Positions 25,617 to 37,871 of a stretch of DNA of 60,000 bases are shown here, in pieces. Made by a program: the position numbers and the translations under genes. How positions within the stretch are numbered: position 1 is the stretch's first letter; the number at the start of each line of letters is the position of its first letter. Source of the stretch: Antedon mediterranea (taxonomy: Eukaryota > Echinodermata > Crinoidea > Comatulida > Antedonidae). A model generated the notes under the pieces. The model was not told the DNA's origin, did no database searches, and saw only the letters and a program-made list of their open reading frames with translations. The DNA lies in contig NC_092680.1 in NCBI RefSeq assembly GCF_964355755.1, positions 17,091,001-17,151,000 of the forward strand. The letters are read 5' to 3'.

Positions 25617-25650
25617 TTATAGGTAAACACATATACGTGTTTACCTATAA
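25617..25650. repeat. Perfect palindrome with two forkhead-type sites
   Basis: TTATAGGTAAACAC (25617-25630) and its exact complement GTGTTTACCTATAA (25637-25650) flank a 6-base spacer. Each arm contains GTAAACA, the core bound by forkhead (FOX) proteins, giving an inverted pair. A 14-bp perfect arm is long for chance even in AT-rich DNA. It may form a cruciform or be a regulatory double site; neither is shown. Confidence 0.6.
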
Positions 25651-28045
25651 GTCTATCCTGTTAACAATCATTCACCAACGAACAAGAAATGTGTGATTAT
25701 GTTACAATATTGCTCCTACGGTTCCATGGATGGATTTTGATTTTATTACGGCGTTAAACATAAATAATATTATCAAACGACCCTATGTTTTAAATTTAAA
25801 TTCTATACCTCATAAAACTAAAAAACGTGATACTTTTCAACAGAAAGTTAAAACAAAAGTTCACGATTTTAGGCCATGAGGAAAGCTCATGACCAATTGC
25901 AGACACACGGGTTATTTTAGGCCTGAAGTAACGTGTAAAGGGCATGCTACCGTTGGCCTACTATATTATTAATGTAACGTTTGTATGCGAGTGTCTCATG
26001 AGTTAATTTAACAGGTAATTGAAATGTTACAAGGGTGCCATTGATTTTTACCAAATCTGATTTTCTCTTTCTGTTTTTTTTTCATTTTTAAACTGACACA
26101 TTTCACAGAAAATAACGAATTATATTTATTATAAAAATTAGATACCCCCACAAGATCTCAAACTAAAACATTTACAAAAATGCAACGCGAAACCGATATC
26201 AATAGAAGTGTTACAAGCTAGATGAGGAATATTTGGACAAGCAAACACCTATAAATACAGCAGATGACTTATAGGCTACTTCAGTAACACTAACATGACC
26301 AAATTTAGAGGGGGAACCAATTGTGCACTTTACCAATAACATCAGATTAAAATACCACACTACCAACAAAATTCAAAACTGTAACGGACCTACAGAAAAT
26401 TAAAAATCTAGCATTAGACAGAACACTTTGGTGGAGAAACTTTACGGAAAAAAATCAGCAGAGCGTTTGAGGCGGAAAAGTCAGAATTCGGCGGAAATGC
26501 GTTATGCAAGTAGCAAGTAAATAATCTTCATATCGTAAATGTATTATTCGCGCGTGATGCCTAAATCATTAACGCGCATACGGTAATCCTATAGTAGCTG
26601 GTCCTATACTTTTCAGCCCTGTCGGCCCGTTCTTTGAGGGCAAGTGTTTTAATTCATCATCATAGGTATACAAAGAGGGCGTCACATCGATGTTTGCAAA
26701 AATACATAATCTCTAGGCCATTTTGTCAGTTCAATACAAGTACAACTGCTTTTTGTGAACCCATGGAACAGGCTTATTATTAATATAAAAGAAATAAAAA
26801 ATAGTATTCAATTTAAGAATTAAAAGAAATATATTTTATTTAAAAAAATGAAACATTTCATTTTATTATATTATGACTGATGCTTCATGTCTCACTTGTA
26901 TACTTTTTATTTTTGTAACCATTTTAAAGGGCCAACTGAGAAAAGCTTACTTCTAGGTTGGTTCTCATTATGCTCTGTATTTTTATAGCATTTTGTGAAA
27001 TAAATGTTTGTTAAATTTTGAATATGAAATATACCAGTTAGGCCTACTTGCATTTTTAATTTGTAACCCATAAAATAGACAGATTCGTGTTTCAGACTAA
27101 AAAAGAACAGACATTATATTATTCAGTATTTCTAAAATTTGGTATCTTATTTTAAAACTCTTATTTTTCCTTTATAAGAACCATTCATTTACAAGCGAAC
27201 AAAACGCGAACGAAAAATTTGTTTCACAACACTAGAAGAATCCATTTCTCTTCTAAACTCAAAACATTCATAATTGGTTCGTCATGGAAATGGAGTTTAT
27301 CACGTGATATGGATGGCTCCATGAAGTAATGGATGAGGAGTTATGGGAATACAACCTGACGTGTAGACAGTGATTTGCAAGTATTCCACAAGCACGCTTT
27401 ACCAGGTCAAAACATGCATTTCTCGTCCCTCGCAATAAACTTTGAAAATCAACAATGAATCATATAGCAATACTATCAATAACATTATGGCTTGATAAGA
27501 AACGTCAAGTTATATAAAGAAAACCTAAGCTACAAACTTTCACTGATGAAATCAAATACAATAAAGTTGTACTGAAACTCCAACTAGGCGTGGTAGGCTG
27601 GTAGAGAAAATCGAAACCGATACCACATGACGCATGAGTGTTAAAAGCAGGATTTTCTTACAATTTTCGGTCACTTGTTAACAAGGCCATATACATGGCT
27701 GCAGTCTCGCGCTCAAGTTAGTGTTTACCGACCGACCTACAATCCTTCTGATGCAGGTAGTAAAAAGTTACTCTCAGTATTGTATTGTATACGTAAACAA
27801 AAAGTGCGGAATTTGTTCATTCAAACATTATTAACATTGAAATGATAGAAGAAACATTTGGAATTTAAAGTCGTAAAAAATAAAAATATGCCATACTTTA
27901 GGCACCTGATTTCCACGTGTATTAATGTTTATTTTTACGACTCCCATCGACAATGATCCTTGATGAGCATGCACCTGTGTACACAAAATTATTCAGTTTT
28001 ATCTGTCGATTATTTTTGAAGTCAAAGCAAAACAACTGAAAAAGG
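25651..28045. other. AT-rich non-coding DNA
   Basis: No frame longer than 60 codons, no tandem array and no transposon end recognised. TAGGCCT words occur at 25919 and 27040. Confidence 0.5.
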
Positions 28046-28299
28046 ACGGTACCTAAAAATGTTAGTACGGTACCTGGAAAGGTTTAAGTACGGTGTCTGG
28101 AAAGCCTAGGTTAGTAGGTACCTGGAGAGGTTAGTACGGTACCTGGAAAGGTTAGTACGGTGCCTGGAAAGCCTATGTTATTACGGCACCTGGAAAGGTT
28201 AGTACGGTACCTGGAAAAATTAAAACGGTACCTGGAAAGATTATTACGGTACCTGGAAAGGCTAGTGCGGTACCTGGAAAGGTTACTTTGTACCTGGAC
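28046..28299 (+). repeat. Minisatellite, about 12 units of 21 bp
   Basis: Units follow ACGGTACCTGGAAAGGTTAGT, mostly 21 bp; three are longer by 2-5 bases because of AAGCCTAGGTTAGT or AAGGTTTAAGT variants. Each unit carries the palindrome GGTACC or a one-base variant. Flanks are unique. The right end fades into TTGTACCTGGACAAC. Confidence 0.9.
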
Positions 28300-30740
28300 A
28301 ACACAATTCTATTATTTCAGTATAGAGTGAGAGATCCTGGCTACATTGATATTTATATTAAAATTGCATTAAGCTACCACCGTGATAAGAAAATGCGATT
28401 ATTTTACCAAAACTTAACTATACCAAAAGATCCATTGTCCAAAAAAACCATGAAAGATAAATAAACTTACTTTGAGTAAGTCACGTTATTTTTTAGTAAA
28501 ATGTTACCAGAAACTATGACAATTTGTTTCTTTTTTTCCCGATCCAATTTTTGGTCAAAGTGAATAAATTCGACAAACACTATTTTTCTCTAAATTTGAG
28601 GAAATAAACTAACGTTTCTAACAGACAACGGCAATGAGAATTTGCTAGATTTATTAATGTCATTTATGGTATATTAAATCAATAACTTTAAAGGACAGTT
28701 TTAGCAGCAATTCTTGAAAATAAGTACACAGATAAGTGATGTTACGTTTTTCACTATAGCGATACTTATGAGCACTTAATGAAAAGAAAAAAGAAGCAAC
28801 GAATGACCTCTTGGTCAAAATGTGATATTTTAGTGATCTAATTAATGTTGTCGTATGGTGCAATTATTAACGCAGGTGTCACCAGTGAATGCCCGAAAGG
28901 CTAGAGAAGCGAAACTTTCGAAGAACCAGTCCAGTTTTGTCTGCTGCAGACGGCCAAGTTTTATCGACAACTGGGACTTATGGTGTTTTACGACTCGGCA
29001 TACGTGTGTCTAGAGTACAACATTAGTTGACACACATTTAGTCCGTGGACATCAGAATAGTACATTAATACCGAATGACTTGGCATAAAACAGTTTACAT
29101 TGATACAAGTAGACATGACTCTACTATATTGATTTTATATCAGATCTCTCCGGAATATTACTGTAGACTGTTAAAATATGTCATATTTAAAGGACCTATC
29201 TAACGGTTGTTAGATGAAAGTAACGAAATTATAATTTCTTACTATAGGCCTAAGAAATTATATATAAATTTGATTTGATGTCAGACGCGTCTTGGATAAT
29301 TGCTGTTTTTATTAACGGGTTTCAAACGGCGGTACATAATAGGCCTATCCATTTAATCTCGCCTTCGTGTAACCAAAACTCTTTAACAATAAAGGATTTT
29401 CGATAATCATCAAAATGGGCATGTGTAATGCGATGACGTTGTTAGAGCATCTATGGTTAGAGATAGCCACCAATCTCATCTCTCATTTGTTTGTGCATAT
29501 ATATTATTATTTTAATATCAACGGAACAAGCAAATGATTTTTTAAACATTTTATGACATAATATTGACATAATGTTTTAAAGATCATTGCATATTCATCT
29601 ATAAAGACTTTGCATGAGAGTCGTTGCAAATGACCCACGTCTACAAGTTTGAGTGGATGGGCGTGTGTACATGTTATCGTTGTGCAACATAATTGTAACA
29701 AAGGCCTAAATAATAATGTTATCAGTATCGTAATTTGTTGAGTATAAGTTGTTATCGTAAATTGTTTAAGATGTATTACTAATGATCTTAATTGACAGTC
29801 CGTTTTGTTCTCTGAAAGACCGACTTCGTTTCGAGGTGCTAGCTAAAAGTGCTATTTTGTAACAATGCTTACGTGCTAATAATAGTCGCACATGTTAAAT
29901 GTTTTTATTCCCTTATACTGTATTACCATTTTACTTCTTATGTAGTTTATTTGTATAGGCCTAGGATGTAAAAATTTCAAAAAGAATATTATATATTTTT
30001 GTGAATTTTACCCGATTTTGATTTCTTAAAAATTGTTTATAAACATGAAGATAGGCCTACAGTATATGAATAATAAACAAATCGGTAGTTACAAAGTATA
30101 TATTGGTAGGCCTACATGAATAAGACAATCTTTAACAAATACAGTAGGGCTTTTTAACGAAAAATTTTTAATAAAAACAATACATAGTATCTTTATTGAT
30201 TACATTTTTTTCTTTGAATTAAATTAATCAAATCTTTTTTTTTCACTTAGAAATGGGGACGCATAATATAAACAACGAAAAAACATAAACAAATCAATAA
30301 AAACAGTTCAAAAAAATATATATATCGTACCATTCAACTAACAATCCATAGGGTATCTGCCAATTTTATTCTTTAATATTTATAATTAAATTATTATATT
30401 CGGCGTTTTTATTGGTTGAATTTTTGATTATTTGTAATCGTTTTCAACACGCACACTAAATAGACAAAAAAGCCAGTGTGAAACATTAATTTATTCTTAG
30501 ACAATACACTTTTTGTAAAAGAAATCATGAGCCGTAAAAACGGTAATAAAAGTGAAGTTGTGACACACACGACCTATTTAATAAGAACTTCCTCCATCAT
30601 CATATGGTTCTAATGTGAAACAGTCCCCAGAGCCAATATAGTCCGGCTAGGTTGGTTAGTTATCAACATACAATAGATTTAGTGTCATTTATTGATCATG
30701 TTATTAAATTAATATTTACAAAGATTATTATAGCGGGTTT
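28300..30740. other. AT-rich non-coding DNA
   Basis: TAGGCCTA words at 29246, 29340, 29702, 29958, 30053 and 30108. Short open frames on the minus strand (28660-28863, 29507-29701) look random. Nothing else supported. Confidence 0.5.
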
Positions 30741-30741
30741 C

Positions 30742-30849
30742 CTCTGGGGCGAATTTGCTCCCAGAGCTGGTTCTGAACCAGACGCAGAGGAATTCATACA
30801 ACACCGGTCCACTGGTGGTACCTTGCTAAGTGATGTTGAGGAAGTTTGA
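30742..30849 (+). other. GC-rich patch: adjacent palindromes, possible terminal exon
   Basis: This patch is near 50% GC in a region near 30%. CTCTGGG (30742-30748) pairs with CCCAGAG (30760-30766), and directly after it CTGGTTC-T-GAACCAG (30767-30781) is a perfect palindrome. A plus-strand frame runs through it and stops at 30849, reading SEPDAEEFIQHRSTGG and ending DVEEV. A pyrimidine-rich TTGCTCCCAG could be a splice acceptor at 30764, and an AATAAA lies about 90 bases past the stop (near 30937). A last exon is possible, but the minus strand is open too. No protein family recognised. Confidence 0.2.
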
Positions 30850-31744
30850 ATTTTGCATTCAAGATAAAGGGCCTATATCACGTATGTGTCATCAAACACG
30901 TCACAAATTAATCCTGATTGGTTAAACGTATGCTGCAATAAAATACAATTCAACAATATTCATTGATTCTCAAAATAAACACATTTTTCCTTCAGGCACA
31001 GACCGTTTTATTTGTTGGGTTGTTTCAGTACGGTAGGCCTACTATCGCAATTTTGTAGTGTATTGTATGACCTATATATAGACCATATAACACAATAACC
31101 CATAACACTACTCATGATACAGGCATCACACGTGATACAATGAGATGCTGTATTACAAAATTGTCCTGTGATACCGAAGGAATATTGTCATATAGAGATG
31201 CAGCGCTGAGAATCGGGTAAAATAAGCCAATTTGTAAGACAGTGGTTATTTGAATGGTGTTCGGATTTCCGTTTTTTGACTTAGTGACATTTAGGCCTAT
31301 GTTTAAGCCTTATTTGTTTACTGAATGAAGATGCTGTGCCTTGATATGTGAACGTTCTAGCATGCAATGGTATTTTGGCATATGTTAATGTATACAGTCT
31401 TGCTCTGCCCTGATGAGGTGATACTAATAGCTTGTTATATTTGTAATATGGACTCCCGTCAAAGATGTCAATCATCCTCAAATCTATCAGTCAATCATAA
31501 CTAGCAACATTAAGTACATGCCTAAATCGTAATTAAAATTATTGGAATCGTTAGGTTATTCATTATATTTGGCCACACATATCATGAATATTTTATTATA
31601 ACACAATTCAGCGCAGGCAGTATCAGTAATATTTGCCTCATCAGTCTTGTAAATATGTAATTAATATTCATATCATTCGGCAATATCCGGCGGGTGAATA
31701 AAATATCATAGATATTTAGATTTAAAAGCAAAATAAATTTTCAC
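30850..31744. other. Non-coding DNA; last of the TAGGCCTA-rich part
   Basis: The words at 31036 and 31294 are the last before a long gap. A 66-codon minus-strand frame (31281-31481) has mixed composition but no recognised motif. Confidence 0.45.
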
Positions 31745-31892
31745 TATACGCAAATGTATTTTCCACTTTTGTAGACTGCATTTCAGAACATTGTTTAAAG
31801 CTCTGTCTACACTATCAAGTTTGAAAAAAAAAAGTTTGATGTGCCCAAATATGGTAGTGATATGCCCAAATATGGTAGTGATATGACATCAT
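31745..31892 (+). repeat. Local duplication copy 1, with truncated MITE
   Basis: The flank GCAAATGTATTTT...TTTTGTAGACT...TTCAGAACATTGTT followed by the MITE end TAAAGCTCTGTCTACAC (from 31795) recurs, slightly diverged, at 32537-32660. So the MITE and its left neighbour were copied together. Here the MITE stops at CATCATC (31892), and the next 20 bases, AAAATAAATTTTCACTATAC, repeat those at about 31731, suggesting that the right half was lost by recombination between short repeats. Confidence 0.7.
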
Positions 31893-32536
31893 CAAAATAA
31901 ATTTTCACTATACAGACTTAAGCTAAAAAGTAATTCATTTGTGTTATATGGAAAGGACCAATGAATCAAGAAATACAATTTTTATTCTACAAAACATATG
32001 GTTATATACAGAATTTCATCAAAAGTTGTGAAAAAGAGAAATAAAAATAAGCACAGTTTTTAAGCAATAAAGTAATAAGAAGATTCATCCTATTTCTTAA
32101 TATAAGAAATACACTTGCAAATTAAAAAGATTGGACACAAGGTTCTTCAAACTTTTGAATACATATCATTGCTTATTAACTACTGTATCTCCGTTTTTGT
32201 AAGATTTTGTCTCAAAATATGTACCCATAATGATGGTAGTAGACAAGTTTCTTACTTTCACTCAGTAGCTATTTGGGTAAACTTCAAAATACTTCCCAAA
32301 TGACACCTATATCTAAACCGACCCAGTTTATACTACTATTGTTTACATGTTCACTTTCATTTTGCAGCGTACACGCAACAACATTAATGTCAACGTAAAG
32401 TGAGCAACAAGTCCAGTATACGCAAACATACGCACTTGGATGACTGGATAATGTCAACTTGAGAAACTGCAACATCGTGCCAATTACGCGTTTGACAGTA
32501 TAATCAGATATTGATGAGTGAAATGTTATACAATCT

Positions 32537-32736
32537 ATGCAGATGTATTTTTCATTTTTGTAGACTTCATTGCATTTTAGAATATTGTTTGAGTTTAAAG
32601 CTCTGTCTGCACTAGAAAGTTTGGAAAAAAAATGTGTGATATGACCAAATATGGTAGTGACATGACATCATCATGTCCATAATGGTCACATCATATTTTG
32701 TTGTCACTCAAAGTTGGATAGTGTAGACAGAACTTA
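32537..32736 (+). repeat. Local duplication copy 2, with full MITE (32596-32736)
   Basis: The left flank matches 31749-31794 (GTATTTT..A.TTTTGTAGACT..ATTGTTT). The MITE runs from TAAAGCTCTGTCTGCAC to GTGTAGACAGAACTTA and holds ACCAAATATGGTAGTGACAT and a mirror CATCATGTCC. About 141 bp. It is the complete version of the truncated copy some 800 bases upstream. Confidence 0.75.
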
Positions 32737-33484
32737 TCTAGTCCTTTGAAGGATCCTTGTTACGTTGGTGGTGTTAAACAAGCAAAAATTAATATTTCTT
32801 GATTAGCAATATTTTAGATATTTCATTGCTGCACAAAAATTATACTATTTTTGTCTATTTGTGAACTATATGTTTCTTCCTTTCTTGATATGTCCTCAGC
32901 TAAACTGATAATATATAATACTAGAGTTAGCACCCATCTTCAACCGGGTGGGAGACTTGCTGATTAACACATATTTCAACCGAGAAAACTTGTAAAATTA
33001 TATGCAAGAATTGCAATTAAAATCTTATTTTTATGTTTTAAGTTGATTGATATGTAAAGGATTGAGAGAAAGTTTAACATACCTGTAACATACGTCTGGT
33101 AGGCTAAATTCTTATTATAATAATCAATGTAAGCTTTCACTAAAATCTTCGAAATTTAACAAAAATAAATAAAGAACATTTGATACTATTTATATAAATC
33201 AATTATTTTTATCTGACCAGTAAATAAACCAAGAATGTAGACAGCAAAAATTGGAAAACGTTTGATGTATGTTAATATAAAAGCTATAAAAACTGACCAC
33301 TTACTTTTTCACTGCTATTATCTTCTGAGTGTTGGATGCTGAAGGTACTTGCTATGTAGTCCTGATCTATGTCATGGGCCAGGGTAGGTGTTCCCTTTAA
33401 TAGGGATGTCCCATGAATGCAGGTTGGCTGTAGCGTTAATGCATACTGTTTTGTTTTCATTTATTTCACAATAAAAGTGTTCCT
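32737..33484. other. AT-rich non-coding DNA
   Basis: A pogo-like remnant (CCTTTAATAGGGATGTCCC and CAGGTTGGCTGTAGCGTTAA, about 33392-33438) lies just before the next MITE. Nothing else seen. Confidence 0.45.
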
Positions 33485-33623
33485 TAAGCTCTGTCTACAC
33501 TATCAAACTTTACGTGACAAAAAAATGTTATATGGCCGTTATGGACACGATGACATCATATCACTACCATATTTGGGTACATCACCCTTTTTTGTCAACC
33601 TACTATGATAGTGTAGACGGAGC
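33485..33623 (-). mobile_element. Palindromic MITE, inverted copy (139 bp)
   Basis: Ends TAAGCTCTGTCTACACTATC and GATAGTGTAGACGGAGC. The inner words are the complement of those in other copies (CATATCACTACCATATTTGG), so this copy lies in the opposite orientation. Confidence 0.8.
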
Positions 33624-35104
33624 AGAACATACCAATATCTAAAAAATAAAATAAACATATTAAAATCAAATTTAGGCCTAATGAAATCAATACTTTCTTA
33701 TAAAATATTATTATTACTCATAATTGTATGACACAATATTTGGCAGTCTTACTAGATATTTGATAATCTTGCGTTTGAAAAACATGATGATGCAGCATTT
33801 CTTTTGCTTTCAGTTCGTTCATGTATCATTGTTATCATCATCTTCTTCAAAACTGAAAGAACATAATCATGTTAAAGTCATATTAATATATTAATCTATG
33901 GAAATAGAGTAGGCTGCAGTATTGAAATATTGCTTACACATGTTTGTGACTATATTATTGAGCTCCTCTGGGAGTCGTCGTTAACTTTATTTTGAAATGT
34001 ATAGCATTAACACAATGTATTATTTACATATCATATATTTGTCTTCAATTCAAAACATTTATTTATTGCATTTGTATCAAGTATCTTGATTATGTTTTTT
34101 TATATTATTATACTTTATGGTATATCAATAATATTAATAATTATTGGAAATAAAGTAAATATGTGTGTGGGCCAATACAAATTTATTAAACAGTAATTGC
34201 AAGCAATGTTAAACAATATAAAATGTCACGTACTAGTTTGAATATCTTGATCATGCCGCATTTGTATAGTATTATGAAAACAGCCTATGTAAAGGGGATA
34301 CTCATTACTTTTTATGTGTTTTTATTTCCTTTCATCTATTATTTAATTATTCCATTTATATTGTTTAATATTTGTGTTTTGATGATGAGTAAATATTTGA
34401 TTGTTTCAATTCGATGTATTTAAATTATATTTTTTGTCAATCATCAAAGATGATGATATGAGTTTTTTAGAAAATATCTTTTGTGTGACCTTTGACATTC
34501 CAAACAGCTGTAACTTTCATCATTTTATTGCAAATAGAAATGTAACACTTGTAAAACTCGCAAATCAATCTACGCCAAGTCATTTATTGTTACAGCGGAT
34601 TAGGAAAAGACTCAAAATCATGTTAATGGTGAATTATTTCCTATCAGGGAGTACATTTGAGTGACTAGACCGCATCATAACTATCTCTTACCATTGAGTC
34701 CCTCCCAATAAATATATTCCATCCATTATTAGCATAAAATAGAATATTTCATCACTTCTGTTATTTCAAGGATCATTAAATGCAATGAGTTTATTACATG
34801 GTTTCAATTACAGTTTTTTTTAGTTTACTTTCAATAATGTAACAATAAATTAAATACAGTTGAACGTCCCTCTGCGGACAAATAACATACTAAATCCTGT
34901 GTGTTTTAATTTCTGACCATACAATTTGGGGTGTTTTTTTTTCCATGACAAAGTAAAATGCCACAGAATTGTGGAAAGCATTATGTTGCAAGACAAGAAG
35001 CATAACTCTAATATAACATATCTTATTTAATTTAACAAGAGGCATAACTGATGATGATAACATACAAAACGACAAAAAAAAATAAAAGACTAGAGACAAA
35101 GTCT
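33624..35104. other. AT-rich non-coding DNA
   Basis: Two overlapping plus-strand frames (34223-34664) are Phe/Ile/Leu-rich and look random. One TAGGCCTA word at 33673. No other structure seen. Confidence 0.45.
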
Positions 35105-35118
35105 ACAAAAAAATGAAT

Positions 35119-35246
35119 ACAGTAACCCGCCCTCCTTTGCGACACCCCTCTATTCAAGGGACATTCCTATTCAGGGGACACTCCTATTCAGGGGACATTT
35201 CTATTCAGGGGATACCCCTATTCAGGGGACACTCCTATTCTGGGAA
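35119..35246 (+). repeat. pogo-like end with six-unit 17-bp minisatellite
   Basis: ACAGTAACCCGCCCTCC and GACACCCC (from 35119) resemble the pogo-like ends seen elsewhere in the window. Then TATTCAGGGGACAYTYC repeats with an exact 17-bp period, starting at 35151, 35168, 35185, 35202, 35219 and 35236. The unit looks derived from the inner end sequence TTAAGGGGACACC of the element, so the transposon end itself was amplified. Confidence 0.7.
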
Positions 35247-37661
35247 AACTTGAAATGTACTACGGGCCATATGTGTTTAAACTACGACCAGCGGGCACTT
35301 ATATGGCACCTTATTGGGTCCCAAAAGTGTTAATAGTGATTCGATAATAACATATCTTATTTACTTTACATACGGTAAGTAAGACTGCAGTGAGTAATAG
35401 ACAATCACCTACATTTATATTTTAAAAAACATTGCAATGGGATATAATCTCACTTAATTTTTCCTACAATGTCATCTATCTTGCTCAAGATACACAAGCT
35501 ACCGTAGTTACTTGAACCATACTAAACACATTGGATTTAATAAATGAGGTTTTCATCTATTAACATAATTCAACTTGATGAATTTAGCTGTTGGATGAAC
35601 TTGGCAATGACAGACAAGTCATTACCCTCAATGTTGGATTCTAAGGGTCTGTTTCTGCTGCACAGCGCTGAATTAAACGTTTATATTTAAAATGTAATTG
35701 TTATAGCGATTGCATTTCGACCGAATAACTATTTATATCAGTGGGTGGTCGTCAACAAAAAATGATAAAAATACCAAAAACGCAATGCTTTAAGGGGGTC
35801 AAACATTGCCACAAAGATGCGGCAGTAATTGACTAAAGAACGGTCAACGATGACCAATCAAATAACCGTTATTTTGTGTTGCAGCTAAAAGTTGCACAGG
35901 GATAATCAATTAAATGACATTGTAAAAACCCAATCAATTTGGTGTTTTTAACCATTATTTTCAGGCTACCATTTAACTGCGAAAATTGACAGAAATAGTA
36001 TCATTTATATTTTATAATATCCATAATCTATTGAACTTTTTTATAAATTGTAGAAATAAATCATCCATTACAAATGTACTTTACGCTGACAGGTTAAAAG
36101 AAATTTTAAATTATCCTAATTTATTTGCAATAGGCGATCGGTTTAATTATTAGCTAATTATTGGTTATGATATGAAATTATTACAAGTGCACAATAAATG
36201 TCTGTACCATAAATCATTGTTATAGTCATAAATTGAATACGACCTGAACCAAAACATGTATAAATGTAGGTTAGGCACTATGATCACTGTTTAAAGTTAG
36301 TTTATAACAAATTTGTATATAGAACTCCTATTAGGGGACACTTTCCAACAAAATGTAAACTAAAGCTACTTCCATATCGCACCTAACCAAATCCCTGTGA
36401 AAACAATCGCGAGCATTGAGCGTTCTTTTGAGCACAGATTAGGATATCCAATGTCAAGCGAGGTCATTTATGCTCACTGTCATTAGAAAAAGAAAAAAAT
36501 CATACGATTTCAGGAAACAAATGGCTTCTTGATCCATCGCTCCAAATTCGGAGTACTGTCTATACATATTCAAATCGTAACAATTCATCATGAACAATCC
36601 TATGCTTATCACTCAACCCATTTTCCACTACATTTTTTTAGGGCATCGGACAGAATCTGACCATGATATGAAAGCAGCTTTAATAGCGTGGTCCCTGAAT
36701 AGGGGTTGGCTGTAGTGTTAAAACATTTCTCCTTGTAAGTTTCACGGGAAATTCCCAGGGTGTCAACATTCATTATTGTCTTATATAGTGCAAAGTTCAC
36801 AGGTTAATTAGAATAATAAATTGAAGCAAAGTTTTAATCTTCTAGTTTGAGGTGAGGTGCCTGATGTCATACTTTGTTTGTGACAAACTTGATTATTAGT
36901 TTAAAATAACAACAATGAAAAAATGTGATATGCAAATTACTTTTTTTTTTCTAACTTTACGGCTAAAATGTTAAAAGCTTAAACTAAGTTGGGCATGTTT
37001 TATGTATCTAATTGATTTACAATTATATTGAAAGTCCAAATAATCTGATGGATTTCTACGCTAATTCTTTAATGTAAAAAGATTGTTTGAAAAGGGAAGT
37101 TATTAGATTTTAAATTCATATCATTAATAAAATCTAAAAATGAGTTTGATACTTATTCCCTAATTGATTGCAGAGTCAGAGTGAGAATGAAAACAAAATC
37201 CAAATTAATTATTGTTCATAGATTTTGAATTCAAACTAAAACCATTATTTTATCCATATCATGTACTGCACATGTACTGTATTAAACTGAAACAAATTTA
37301 ATTGGTTGATTTTGTATCACATGTCGTGCATTATTTTCTCCCCATTTTAACAATTTAAGGGACTATTGCATACTCAGTTATTGGAGAAGAGTTTTGTTAT
37401 GTGGTAGGCTGGTGAGTGCATAATCAACATTTTGTTATGTGGTATCTGCTGATGTACTTGAAGATGAAAGCGGTGGATAATTTGAGTAGAACAGTACATG
37501 GTTTTAAAACAAAAAATAATGGAAATTTTCTATTTGTTGAAAGTTGAGGGTATTAATTCATTGAAAGCCTGGGACTGTTGTAATTCATCATACATGAAAA
37601 CATTCAATTCATAAACATATTCTCACAGTGAACTCATAGTTCAAGAATCATCAAGACATTT
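35247..37661. other. AT-rich non-coding DNA with pogo-like scraps
   Basis: CCTATTAGGGGACACTTTCC at 36327-36346 and CCTGAATAGGGGTTGGCTGT at 36694-36713 are scraps of the same family. The minus-strand frame at 36609-36800 runs through the second scrap and is not believed. No gene seen. Confidence 0.45.
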
Positions 37662-37871
37662 TCATCTCATCTGGACACAATTTATGGAATCTACCATTAT
37701 CTGACAGGGGTGTTTAACATTTGATATAGTCAAGTTGTAGCTCTCTTCTCTGGGAGAATAGACAAATGTTGGTTTATCCAGGTAAGATAGGCACGAAATA
37801 CACTTATAGTATTTCTGGTCAGTATCACTGATCCACCGCTGTTTATATTCAAATAAATGTATTTTTGGCAT
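37662..37871 (-). CDS. Small frame resembling a WRKY/FLYWCH-type zinc finger
   Basis: A 69-codon frame begins at an ATG preceded directly by TGA and ends at a stop. It reads FEYKQRW at residues 7-13, KYYKC at 20-24, then C27, and HPC at 54-56, giving C-x2-C-x26-H-x-C. An aromatic/basic strand before YYKC and a C2HC set with this spacing is the layout of the WRKY-GCM1 superfamily, which in animals includes FLYWCH domains and the zinc fingers of some Mutator-like transposases. The residue mix is protein-like. No partner exon or transposase is seen nearby and splice sites are weak, so it may be a relic of a mobile element or one exon of a larger gene. The family link is inference from spacing only. 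Confidence 0.3.
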   Translation of the reverse strand: MPKIHLFEYKQRWISDTDQKYYKCISCLSYLDKPTFVYSPREESYNLTISNVKHPCQIMVDSINCVQMR

